A stretch of 16,195 bases of DNA. It comes from Gryganskiella cystojenkinii. Its lineage: Eukaryota > Mortierellomycota > Mortierellomycetes > Mortierellales > Mortierellaceae. The notes below the pieces were generated by a model. That model ran no database searches. It worked only from the letters and a program-made list of their open reading frames with translations, and had not been told where the DNA came from. Location of the stretch: assembly GCA_015852425.1 (NCBI GenBank), contig JAAAIG010000855.1, positions 1 through 16,195 on the forward strand, given 5' to 3'. Both the position numbers and the translations under genes were made by a program. Below are positions 1 through 9,591 of the stretch, one piece after another (the stretch's first letter is position 1; each line of letters begins with the position of its first letter).

Positions 1-143
1 CCCCCCCCTCTCTAAAAAAATGCCCATGCTTTAACCATAAATCGCGGAAAACGAAGAGTTTGCATTCAACTAATAATAGCATTTTTTAATTCATTTATCT
101 CTCCTTCTTTAAAAAACCACCTTTAGTGACCCTACAATGTCAG
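1..143. other. left edge: intron or upstream part of the kelch gene
   Basis: This stretch is AT-rich and opens with a run of C. I see no confident coding exon in it. The kelch reading frame is open immediately to the right. A plausible splice acceptor (TCAG) ends at 143 and another (TTTAG) ends at 126, so this is most likely the intron before the first visible kelch exon. The ATG at 137 is in a different frame and stops after 29 codons, so it is not the start of the kelch protein. Confidence 0.4.
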
Positions 144-3100
144 GCCATCGCCACTGCCGGAGTAGACCAACCGAAACCAAAGAGTGGCCATACCGCTGTG
201 AACATTGCTCAATACGTGCTCTGTAAGTAGAAAATGAAGATCGCAACTGATTTTTTTTTTGTACGGTCCTCTCTACATCTTTGAGATCAGATCCGATAGC
301 GTGCTTTTCATTTCATTTTCGACGAACGTGGCACAGACTGTCGTACAGAAATTGACATGTTTTCTTCTTGGCTCTGCAACAAAAACACACATAGATTTCG
401 GAGGATGGGATCCGACTACGGGTGAATGTGATGATAGTTTGCATGTGCTTCATACCGGCAGATGGGAATGGAATCGACCCATGATCCAGGGACCCTTACC
501 AACACCCCGACATTCCCATGCTGGATGCAGTGTGGGAACGACTATGTACATTTTCGGAGGACAGGTCGACAATCACTACCTTGGGGATATTGTGTCCTTT
601 GACATGAAATCAAGTAACATTCTTTCACTTTTTCCTACACTTTGCGCATATCACTGCGTCTGTTGACAATCAAACTAATTCGAGTATCATCTCTTTTTTC
701 TTCTTCTCCAAAGTCGCACATAATCCTCACTGGGAGGTTATTGAGCCTCGATCGGCCTCACCACCTCCACGATCAGGTCATACTGCAGCAGTTCACGATG
801 GCAGGATTTACGTCTTTGGAGGTGCGGATGCCGATTATTTCTACAACGATATCTGGTGTTTCGATACCCGGGCGCTGACTTGGACACCGATTCCAGCTTC
901 GGGATACTTACCGACAGGGCGGCATGGTCATTCTTGTTCACTTGTGGATGGCGTGCTCTATATCTTTGGAGGCAGTAGTCCCGACGGCTCGGACTTGAAC
1001 GACACCTATGCGTTCAAGATTAATGGTGAGTGATTTTTTTTTGTGAATAGTAACTGATCATCATTAAATTGAAGTATGGGTGGTCATAAAGGATTGTTTG
1101 ACTTGACTCTAACTTTGTTGGTTATGTTTATTAGAGCGTCGTTGGTATCTCTTCCAAAATGTCGGTCCAGCCCCAACACCCCGAAGCGGGCATACGATGG
1201 TTACAGTAAAGGACAATATCTTTGTCCTCGGAGGCGAATCTGAGACGAGTGTGATGGACGATCCCGCCCAGGTGTATTTCCTAGAGATCTGTAAGTGGGG
1301 GACCGGACCGGAGACCTGTGGGCTCTCGTCTTCTTTGTCCGGAGGAAGGTTTTGTTTTTTATTATTCGCTCGCCATAACTAACGGAAATGTGCGTTCATT
1401 TACTGTGTCGATTAGCCTCCATTCAATTCCCAGATTTAACACAAGCAGGACCACGTCAAGTCTCGTCCGCAAGACTTGCTCCGAATCGACCTGCAGACAA
1501 CACAATCCAACGACACTCACAAACAGAGTCTATAACGGATTCAAATTATGATTCCGATAGGGCGTCGGGACGACCCTCAACACCGAGTCGACCAGAAAGG
1601 CCGGATCGACCTGTCCGACCCGACAGAAATGTTCAACGCCCTGAATCCCCAGCGAGTTTCATGACCTTGGAGTCTCAAGACGGTGCAGTTTCAAAGGTCA
1701 TGACCCCTCAGCTTGGTCAACGACCCTTGGCCGTTGTTAACGGTACACCATCTCCACGCAACAACAGCAACGTAGTTCAGAACGGAGACAACGGACAAGG
1801 AGGTGCTGGAGGACGAGGAACACCAGAACTTCAACAGGATGCTGGCAATCGGCGTCAGACCCCTCAGCGACAAGATGTTCCAGGCGGTAACGGGAACACT
1901 ACTATTGCTGCTGCCATTGTTACTCCAGGGAGCACTCCAGGTTCGAACCGTCGGACGATGCAAAGCCAGCAACAATTGACAAGCGACACGGGACGAGCGA
2001 GTCCATCACTGGCGAGAGCTTCAGATCGGAAGACGATGAATGGTCAAGTGAACGGCACCCTCAACAATAATGTTGGGCTGGATCCTGATCCCTATGCTTC
2101 TGAGGCTGTGATTCCGGATACCACCAAGCAGCAGCAGCAGCATCTACTAACACCCAACGGGAATGGACCCGCCAATGGACAATCGGCACCACCGTATTTC
2201 CCACCCCCACCTCGTCCAGGATCTAATGGTCAGGGTCTTCCCCTACCTCCAGCGGCTCCCTCGCCCACTTTTTCGGCCACCAGTACAACCTCTCCAGGAT
2301 TGGATAAACGGATGATGAACATCAGTGCCCCTGTCGGTTTACCACCACGTCCACCAAACTCTGCCTCACCCAACGATATGTCTCTGAGCAATAACAACAA
2401 CACAATCACCACGAGTCGTTCACCCAGTCCAGCGACGGCGAACGCAACAGCTGGTCGTGTAACGCCCACGAACCCTCCTATAGGAACACCACCTCATCTT
2501 ACTCGAACAGCGACCTATCCTCAAGAGCTGGAGTCCATTGGAGATGTTGCTGCCAAGATGAAATTTCTCGAGTCCAAGGCTGAGGCTGCAGCGGAGACCA
2601 GTTCTAAACTTCAGTCGATGATGCGGGATCGAGATGAGGAACTCGCGGCGATGCGGAGGCGAGAGAACTGGCTTATATCAGAGGTCTTGATGTCGCGGCA
2701 AAACCGTGGCGGAAGTAGCAGCAGTTCTTCGTCTTCGACCGAGAGCAGATCCTCGACGGCTCAGAAGCGGCAATCGATGGCGGACTTGGAGAAGGAGTTG
2801 GAGTTACAGCCGACTGAAGGACTTCAGTTCCAGATGACCAAGCTGTTGCTCAAAGTCAAAGAAGAGCTCCGCCATGCAAAGGTGAGCGTCTACTTGTGGC
2901 ACTGAAATGCATTCTTTTTTTACCATTCTATCAAATGTCGATATTAATTTATTTTTGTCCGTACTCATAGATGTCGATCGCCATGCAAGCCCAGGCAGCG
3001 ACTTTCAAGGTCAAGGAAGCTGAGCGGGTCCGAACTGGCGCTCTACAGGAAGCCGCCTATCTAAAGGCCAAGCTTTCGTCCATGTCCAATGCTCAACAGG

Positions 3101-5964
3101 ATCCCAGCGCGCTGGCCAGGGTCGAGATGGAGAGGGCGGCCGATTTGGAGAAGCGTCTGACAGTCGCTCTTGCAGAACTTGAATCAGTTGAGACCCAGTA
3201 TGCGACGACACAGGACAGTCTTCATCGGGAGACCCAGGCCCGTATCCTGGCGGAGGAGCGGTCCAACGGTTCGTCAATCTTGGCGGAGCAGGCTCAGACA
3301 GCCCATACACGAGCCCTTGCTGAGTTGGCTTCGCTCCACAACCGTGCTACAAAAGCCGAGGCCGAAGCGAGGGAGAGCGCAGCATTGTTGGCAGAGACCC
3401 AGGCTGGATTCTCGGGTCAACAATCTCAGACGTTCGGATTAAACGAAAAGATTACGAATCTGAAGCAAAAACTAGAGGAGCACCGCGTGGCCCTTGAACG
3501 GACCCAGATGGCGTATTCCGCGGCGAATGAACGAGCGATGCGAGCGGAATCTCTATGCGACGAAACCTCGGATAAGCTGGAACGAGTCGAGAGCGCGCGA
3601 ACGGATCTCTCGAGTGAACTTTTGCGATCCCGAGGCGAGACCGAACGTCTTCAAGCAAAGGTCGAGGAACTCGAGAGTCGATGGCAAATTTCCAAAGATG
3701 AAGTGATCACGCTTCGCAAGCTGGTCGAGGATGGGCTAGGTGCCTTCAACCCCCGAGGTACACCATCTCCTTCTCCCGAAAGGAAACACGACAGTATCGC
3801 GATCATGAGTAATGTCTCCAAGGTATCCGAACTGGAGCACGAGTTGAGTTCGCTCAAAGTCCTCCTCAGGTCGACTCAAGCGACTGCGTCGAGATCCGCC
3901 GAGGATCTGGCTAACGCCATGATTGAGCTCTCTCGACTCGAGCAGAGTTCGATGCAAGCCCGTTCCGAAAGCATCATGCTCCAAAGACTGCTCGCAGAGG
4001 AACAAAAGGGTAGTGCGCTCCTTCAGAACGAACTACACATGGCTGAACAAGAGATTGAGGACAAGATAAAGGAACTCGAAGGGCATGAGGTTCAGCTCGG
4101 TTTACTCAAGGACGTGATGCGAGACAAGGGTCTGCTTGCGGAGGATATCATGCTCCAGGCAGCGATTCGGGGTACGGGTGACTATGCGACGACCCTGGAA
4201 GCCAAAGTCCGAGAGGCCGAGGAGCGGTCTCGATCCCTGACCAAAGAGCTGGAGCAGACCCGTGTTCATTTTACGACCCAACTCGAAACCTTTGAAGCCC
4301 AACGTCAAGCCACGGTGCAACACTCTGAAAAGACGGGTCTCTTGTTGAGAAAACTCAAGAACGATTTAACGGTCACGACCAAGGAAAAGGAATCGATCGA
4401 GAACGAGTTCAAGATCCTTCAGGAAGCCCATGAACTCTGCGGGGGCGAAAAACACCTGGAACAGGCTCGAGAGGAGGAACGACAGGAACTAGCTAGACAG
4501 ATGAACGAATTGCAGAACTCATTGATGGAATCCGAGATGCATGCTGCAGAGTTGTCCCAGCAGACGCTGTCGATGACGGACCGGATGCATGAACTCGAAC
4601 ATCTGAACGAGGTTCTTTCCGAAGAGGTGGAGTCTGCCCAGGGTCAGCGAGCCGGTTTGAAGCAAGACGTGGATCGCCTCAAGCAAGATCTTCAGAAGGA
4701 GCGGGAGCTCGTGCAGACCAAACATCGAGAGATCGAGAGGGCCTTCCAGTTGAACCAAGAGCTCGAGTCGCAGTTGGAACAGACTCTTCAACAGTCGTCC
4801 TCGAATAATAACGCAGGTAGTAACCCCAACAGCAACAACGCGGCCCTCAAGGATCTGGAGGTTCGTTTGAAGCAAGCGCAGGAGATGATCCAGGTCTTGG
4901 AGGGAGATAATTCGGTTCTCGAGGCCAGATTGGCGGATTCGGAAAAGAAAGTGGCCTTGCTTCTGGAGGATATGCAAAACAGTCCTACAGCTTCGACCAT
5001 CGCGGGTTCATTGCATCGTTCTGAGTCTGTTCAGAAAGGTCATCATCTCAACGGTATTTCTGACGGAGTATACCTTGGCGTGAATTCTGGAGCTCAGGGA
5101 AATGTCGTCAAGAAGTCGCCCAGTCCACAGAACGGGTACCGTCATATGGAAGATGAGGGCGAGGATGATGAGGGCCAGTATCCTCAACATCATACACCAT
5201 CGCATGCAACCAACGGGACTGGACCACAGTATGCAGCGGACTATTTCGATTCGGAGGATGACGATGAGCACAACCCGCGATCGAGTGCTTACCGCGACTC
5301 TGTTGATTCCATTACTCGAGAGGTAAGGCGATGGCTTACTTTCGACCCGGAGTTAAAGTGCGGACCAAATTAATAATGCTAACGTCGTTTTTCCTCCTCG
5401 CAAACATAGCTGGAAATGCTCAAGGTACCGTGGAACAAGAACGCGGTCGGCCATGCTGGCGGGGAAAGTCATACAAGCAGCATGACCTCTTTGTCTTCTC
5501 TGAGTTCTCACTCGATCACGATGCAGAGTCAACAACAGCAACAGTCTCAAAGTCCCAATGGAACCGGAAACGGGACCGGTCGTCGATACCCCGTTAAAGG
5601 TCAATCCAACGCTGTCATGAATAATAATCAAATCAAACAGAACGGCAACCACAGCCCTTCCGGGAGACAAAATCACGTCCAAGATGACGATAGCGACGAT
5701 GAACATGTCAGCTATCTGGCTCACCTCCCACCCCGATCGAACAACAATAACCGAGCCTCTCCTTCCAACAACAACAGCCGTGCATCTCCTTCCATGAACA
5801 GCCGTGCCTCTCCTTCCAACATCAACTACACTAATAACGCCTCTTCTTATAACAACAACAACCCGCCACGAGAGACACACTCGCTCAATGACCGAAGTCC
5901 GTCGAGGCTCAAAGAGTACGAACAAATGATTGACGAGATCGAGAACTCTCGGAAGCAACACTAG
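144..5964 (+). CDS. tea1: Tea1-type kelch-repeat/coiled-coil cell-end marker protein (5' partial)
   Basis: Spliced model: 144-222, 395-613, 714-1025, 1135-1290, 1416-2881, 2971-5322, 5410-5964. All six introns are GT-AG and the reading frame holds across every junction (about 1,712 residues visible). Exons 1-4 encode kelch blades with repeated SGHT...YIFGG motifs (VLYFGGW, MYIFGGQ, IYVFGGA, LYIFGGS, IFVLGGE). Five are seen, so one blade and the N-terminus probably lie to the left. Bases 1416-2520 encode a Pro/Ser/Asn/Gln-rich disordered linker. Bases 2530-4980 encode long Glu/Leu/Arg heptad-like coiled coil, followed by an acidic, Asn/Ser-rich tail ending in a short helical segment. In fission yeast the kelch-plus-coiled-coil protein Tea1 is carried on microtubule tips and marks cell ends for polarised growth. 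The same role at the hyphal tip is inferred here. The protein is larger than Tea1, mainly through low-complexity insertions. The family call is firm; orthology to Tea1 rather than a paralogue is less so. Confidence 0.85.
5749..5817 (+). repeat. in-frame tandem repeat encoding RASPS units
   Basis: Three imperfect copies of a 24-27 base unit lie in the last exon of the kelch gene, at about 5749-5766, 5767-5793 and 5794-5817. Each ends in CTCCTTCC and encodes an Asn/Ser stretch followed by Arg-Ala-Ser-Pro-Ser. The unit lengths are multiples of three, so copy-number changes would keep the frame. RASP-type sites look like possible targets for basophilic or proline-directed kinases; that is an inference. 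Confidence 0.7.
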
Positions 5965-6407
5965 ATGTCAAGTTTTATTTCATTCCTGGTTTCCCCTACA
6001 TCATATCACATCACAAAAAAAAAGTTGGATACGGTTTTTGTCCTCTTGTATATTAAAAGCATGTCATTGTACTATTCCTGACTAATGTGTACAAGTCTTC
6101 CCGATGAGTATGAGAAACGAGTGGTAATCGAAGGACTTTATCTTTTTGCCATTGAAAAAAAAAAAATAAAAAAAAAAAGTTGCCACCAACCAAATGGTCA
6201 CGTGCGTCTTTCTTCTGTCTTTCTCAGGCACGCATGTTGCCCCACTCACCCTGTTTGTCTTTTTGATCCCTCTCAATCACGTAAAGATAACCTTCTTTCT
6301 TCTTTCGTAGTAACATCCAGGCGAGCAGCTCCACTCTCGGTTCGACATTAGGGACTGGTCATCAATTACACCTTGACATCAGCTTCCATTCAGTCGCACA
6401 AGAAGCA
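5965..6407 (+). promoter_or_regulatory. intergenic region: 3' end of the kelch gene and SWD2 promoter
   Basis: This is 443 bases between two genes on the same strand. The first ~100 bases are AT-rich 3' untranslated-type sequence. Then come two A-runs (6155-6166 and 6168-6178, separated by one T), of a kind that often disfavours nucleosomes in fungal promoters. A GGTCACGTG box sits at 6196-6204. A pyrimidine-rich leader runs up to the SWD2 start codon. No gene was seen here. Confidence 0.5.
6196..6204 (+). promoter_or_regulatory. CACGTG E-box (GGTCACGTG) upstream of SWD2
   Basis: A palindromic CACGTG core, extended to GGTCACGTG, lies about 200 bases upstream of the SWD2 start codon. CACGTG is the established binding core of fungal bHLH factors such as Cbf1 and Pho4. 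The same nine bases recur at 12080-12088. Function here is inferred only from sequence and position. Confidence 0.35.
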
Positions 6408-8224
6408 ATGTCGTTCTCAGAAGGATCAACGTACAACATCAACAATCCGCTCCAACAAGTACCTTCCTCAGCCACATCCATCACTGCTCCACCCGTAGTC
6501 CTCACCCCAGCATTACTCGGCTCTCTTAAGGTCTCAAAGATCTTCAAGGACAATACACAGATCATCACATCACTCGATTTCGATGACTCTGGAACCAAAT
6601 GTGTAACCTCCGCCCAGGACGAGAGCTTGCACGTCTATGACTGTGTCACCGGAAAGTATGTTTGGAACGCTTGGTCGTTCACCATTGTTTTGCGTCGCTT
6701 TTTTGCCAGTCCTAAAAGTGAATTGATAGAGAACAGAGGTTATGCATTTTTTTGTCACTCTTTCTCCACTGCCCTATCTTCTTGATGCGAAGTGTTTACC
6801 TAAAGCACTCATCTTTTATGAACAATATCTTTCTTTTCTTCGATCTTAGGTTGGACAAGACCCTGTACAGTAAAAAATACGGTGTTCATCTCGCCCGCTT
6901 CACTCACCGAACCACCAATGTCGTCTACGCGTCCACAAAGGAGGATGGTAGGAGCATCAACAGGAACAATATGCGAGCCAGGAAGAATGATAAACGTACT
7001 TTTGAACCAACACCGTTCTCCTTTTTGATCATCCTCTCACTCTAGATACTCTCCGTTACCTATCCACACATGACAACAAGTATATTCGTTACTTCAGAGG
7101 CCACGAAAAGAAGTAAGAAACAGCAAAACCTCTTTTCTGATTGGCGAAATGGTTTGATCCGCAATGTCGCCTAACACCCACTGTGCCTTCTTTTGCTATG
7201 CTTCGATCACTCATAGGGTCGTTGCATTGGAAATGTCACCCTCAGACGATACATTCTTGGCAGGAAGCGAGGATTCAGTACGATTGTGGGACCTTCGTAG
7301 TCCCAACTGCCAGGGATCCGTGTCGGTGATCAACCGACCAGCCGTAGCATTTGATCCAAGCGGCATGGTCTTTGCTGTTGCTTTGGGATTCACGCTTCGA
7401 TTATACGATGTCAAGGAGTTTGATCGGGTATGTGAACAAAGCAAGAAGCTATATATCTTACAGGAAAATCAAGCTGTGATTCTAAAAAGTTTCTCTGCTT
7501 CACTCTTCTCTGCTTCACTCTTTTTTGATATTCAATAGGGCCCATTCAAGGTCGCGGATATCGGTCAAACACTTGGAGTCAACCCCATGACGGTCTCGGC
7601 CACACAACTGGAATTCAGTACTGATGGAAAGAATCTTTTGGTTACAACAGCCTCAGAGGCACATTATATTGTGGACGCATACGAGGCCACGACTCGGTTT
7701 AGACTCGTAGGGCATTACAACTCGACAGATGAACCCTTCCAGAGTGGAGAGGAGGCTTCTTGGACACCAGATGGAAAATACGTCATCTCAGGGTCAAAGG
7801 ACGGCGGCATCTATGTCTGGGACGTAGCAAGAGCGATTGCAGACCAACAGGCGAATCAAAATAACCCACTGGGGTTGGGCTCTTCCTCCTCCGGCTACTT
7901 GAATGGCGGTAGTAGTGGTAACCTGTTGAGTGCGAATGGAGAGTTGAGACCGTACAAGGTCCTGAAGGCGCATGGAACACCAAGTCACATTGTCGCTTTC
8001 AACCCCAAATACTTGATGATGGTCAGTGGGTCCACAGAGTTGGTAGGTGGTTTTGTTTAATTTTTGCTTGTATTGACGACGACTATTGACTATTTACGGG
8101 AAAGACACGCAGCTGATCTAAATCAACGTTTCTTGCTCTTCCACCATAGGCGTTTTGGGAACCAGATCCGAATGCGATTGGCGTGGATGCTTTGCATGAT
8201 TTCTCAAAAGGCGGTCGGCATTAG
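6408..8224 (+). CDS. SWD2: Swd2/WDR82-family WD40 protein (COMPASS and polyadenylation-factor subunit)
   Basis: Exons 6408-6655, 6850-6947, 7046-7112, 7217-7427, 7539-8042 and 8150-8224 join in frame with GT-AG introns to give 400 residues ending in TAG. WD-repeat signatures are clear: ITSLDFDDSG...SLHVYDC, then DDTLRYLSIHDNKYIRYF, VVALEMSPSDDTF...VRLWDLRSPNCQG, and EASWTPDGKYVISGSKDG...YVWD. The HDNKYIRYF and RLWDLRSPNCQG strings are hallmark Swd2/WDR82 segments. The family acts in the nucleus in Set1 histone H3K4 methyltransferase complexes and, in yeast, also in the cleavage and polyadenylation factor. The protein is longer than the ~313-330 residue relatives because of a ~38-residue Ser/Thr/Pro-rich N-terminal extension and a Gly/Ser/Asn-rich insertion in exon 5 (about 7850-7950). 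The start is the first ATG of the open frame and is followed without a gap by the conserved repeat. Confidence 0.93.
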
Positions 8225-8229
8225 TAGTA

Positions 8230-8235
8230 AATAAA
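8230..8235 (+). terminator. possible polyadenylation signal AATAAA after SWD2
   Basis: A canonical AATAAA hexamer starts six bases after the SWD2 stop codon, inside an A-rich stretch. It could direct cleavage 15-30 bases downstream, within the 161-base gap between the convergent SWD2 and MZM1 genes. That gap contains no gene. Confidence 0.35.
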
Positions 8236-8385
8236 AATAAGAAATGCTTTTTTGCAAAATACTGTTCAGCTAGATACGACTGGAAAAGATTGTTTTTTAA
8301 TACTTGTCTCTATGCGTTTTGAAGATGATTCTAATGGTGGGGGTACTGGTGTTTGTTGTATCTTCTTTGCGTAAAAAAAAAATCC

Positions 8386-9275
8386 TTATGCGGAGCAGCA
8401 AGAAGCGCTACCGCATCCACCTCCGGGAGCGGCCTTGCCATCCTTCTCGGCGTTACGGAGCCGACGCAGTTTTGAGGCCTCTCTGAGGGTCTCATTATCA
8501 CCGAGTTCGTGCTCGGGGGTCAACTTTAACGAAAACACATTTGGTTTGTCCTCGATCTCCACGGCCTGCGCGAGGTTATGACGGAGCAAAGAAGCGACCT
8601 GGTTGGCGAGTTCGAGTTGTTCCTTGATCTTGGTCTCGTCCGTCTCATTGCGCTTCAAGTCGAACTCGGTATAAGTCTTTTGGCGAGCAGCTGTTGTTTG
8701 TTGAGAAAGGCGGGAAATAAAAAATAAAAAAAAGCGGTGAGAGATACGTTACAATCCATGAAGGTAGATTTGCACCAAAGTGCAGTATCCATGTCCTCCT
8801 GCAGCTGATGGTCCAGAATTTCGTTCTGTCGATCTTGTTATTTATCCATCGTAGTGTTCGCGGGGCAAATTGCCAGTGAATTGTTGAATGAAGATCCTGC
8901 ATCCTGGACAAACAAAGCTCTCCATCTGATGATAGCATGACCCGATCTATGCTTCCAGATATCCTCCTGTGACTTGCTGTGATACAAGTCCCTGAGTCTC
9001 CGAGTTCCGCCTCCGAGCTCGTTTTTTCAAGAAATGTCCTGAAAAGTGAAAAAAGTGGACCATACCAGCGAGAGTGGTCCAGTCACCTATGTTTTTGTAC
9101 GAATGAGAACAGATTAGTTTCCCATTAGGTCACTGTCATTGAGAAGCCTCTTCGAACGCCGAGTTGAAAGTAAGAATGTCGACAAGGTCAGCCGGGTCGT
9201 ACCCTTGAATGTCTGCTTCTGGGCCTTGAGAAGGTTTCTGTAGGCACCGAGGACCTGTTGCCTTGATACTGACAT
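8386..9275 (-). CDS. MZM1: Mzm1/LYRM7 LYR-motif protein, mitochondrial complex III assembly factor
   Basis: Model on the minus strand: 9275-9203, 9086-9066 (21-base microexon), 8690-8386; 132 residues. It begins MSVSRQQVLGAYRNLLKAQK, where AYR (residues 11-13) is the degenerate LYR tripeptide. The middle has FKGDWTTLAAAR and then the Mzm1-type block ASLLRHNLAQAVE (residues 64-76), with GDNETL near residue 95. This length and order fit Mzm1/LYRM7, which binds and stabilises the Rieske iron-sulphur protein in the mitochondrial matrix before its insertion into complex III. The microexon supplies GDWTTLA and restores the family spacing between FK and AR. The protein ends in an unusual Gly/Cys tail, GGGCGSASCCSA. 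Both introns are GT-AG; the second is 375 bases, the longest in the window. The gene diverges from ATP12 and converges on SWD2. Confidence 0.88.
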
Positions 9276-9591
9276 TATGAAGTATAATTATAAAGAATGG
9301 ATGGCAGGTAAAGTAGAGGATGGAGGGGATGGAGAGGATGGAGATCTCTTTCAGTCAGTGGTACAACTAAAAAAGAATGGGCATGCCTCGTCTCGGACAC
9401 ACCTCCGACAGCGACCACTTGCACCGTCTGAGAATCAATCCTGTCAACAACTAAGCCACCGTTCCTGACCTCGAGACTGGCATTAGTAGACCTTCCTTTT
9501 TCTCCGCCTTTACTTCCATTAACGAATACCTTCCATTCAACTCTTCTCCGCAGCCATTCTTCCTTCTCTCCATCAACCTATATACATCACG
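9276..9591. promoter_or_regulatory. shared divergent promoter of MZM1 and ATP12
   Basis: Only 316 bases separate the two start codons, so the two genes must share this region for initiation. The ATP12 side (about 9480-9591) is pyrimidine-rich, as fungal leaders often are. Inside are a nine-base tandem repeat (9316-9342), a GCATGC palindrome (9381-9386) and CGG-N8-CCG (9394-9407), which resembles a binuclear-zinc-factor site. No CCAAT box was seen on either strand. Any role for these motifs is inference. Confidence 0.55.
9316..9342 (+). repeat. nine-base tandem repeat GRGGATGGA x3
   Basis: Three adjacent copies of GAGGATGGA / GGGGATGGA / GAGGATGGA lie 41-67 bases upstream of the MZM1 start. 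The copies differ only at the second base. The array may be a simple repeat or a cluster of binding sites; the sequence alone does not decide. Confidence 0.7.

Noticed and set aside
137..226. ATG at 137 as the start of the kelch gene
   Set aside because: Its frame stops after 29 codons and is not the kelch frame, which is open from 144 and reads SGHTAVNIAQYVLYFGGW across the first intron.
4519..4977. 152-codon open frame on the minus strand
   Set aside because: Mirror of the coiled-coil codons (Glu/Gln read as Leu/Phe on the other strand).
5353..5961. 202-codon open frame on the minus strand
   Set aside because: It is antisense to the last kelch exon and arises from the Asn/Ser-rich codons there. 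Its Val/Arg-rich product has no motif.
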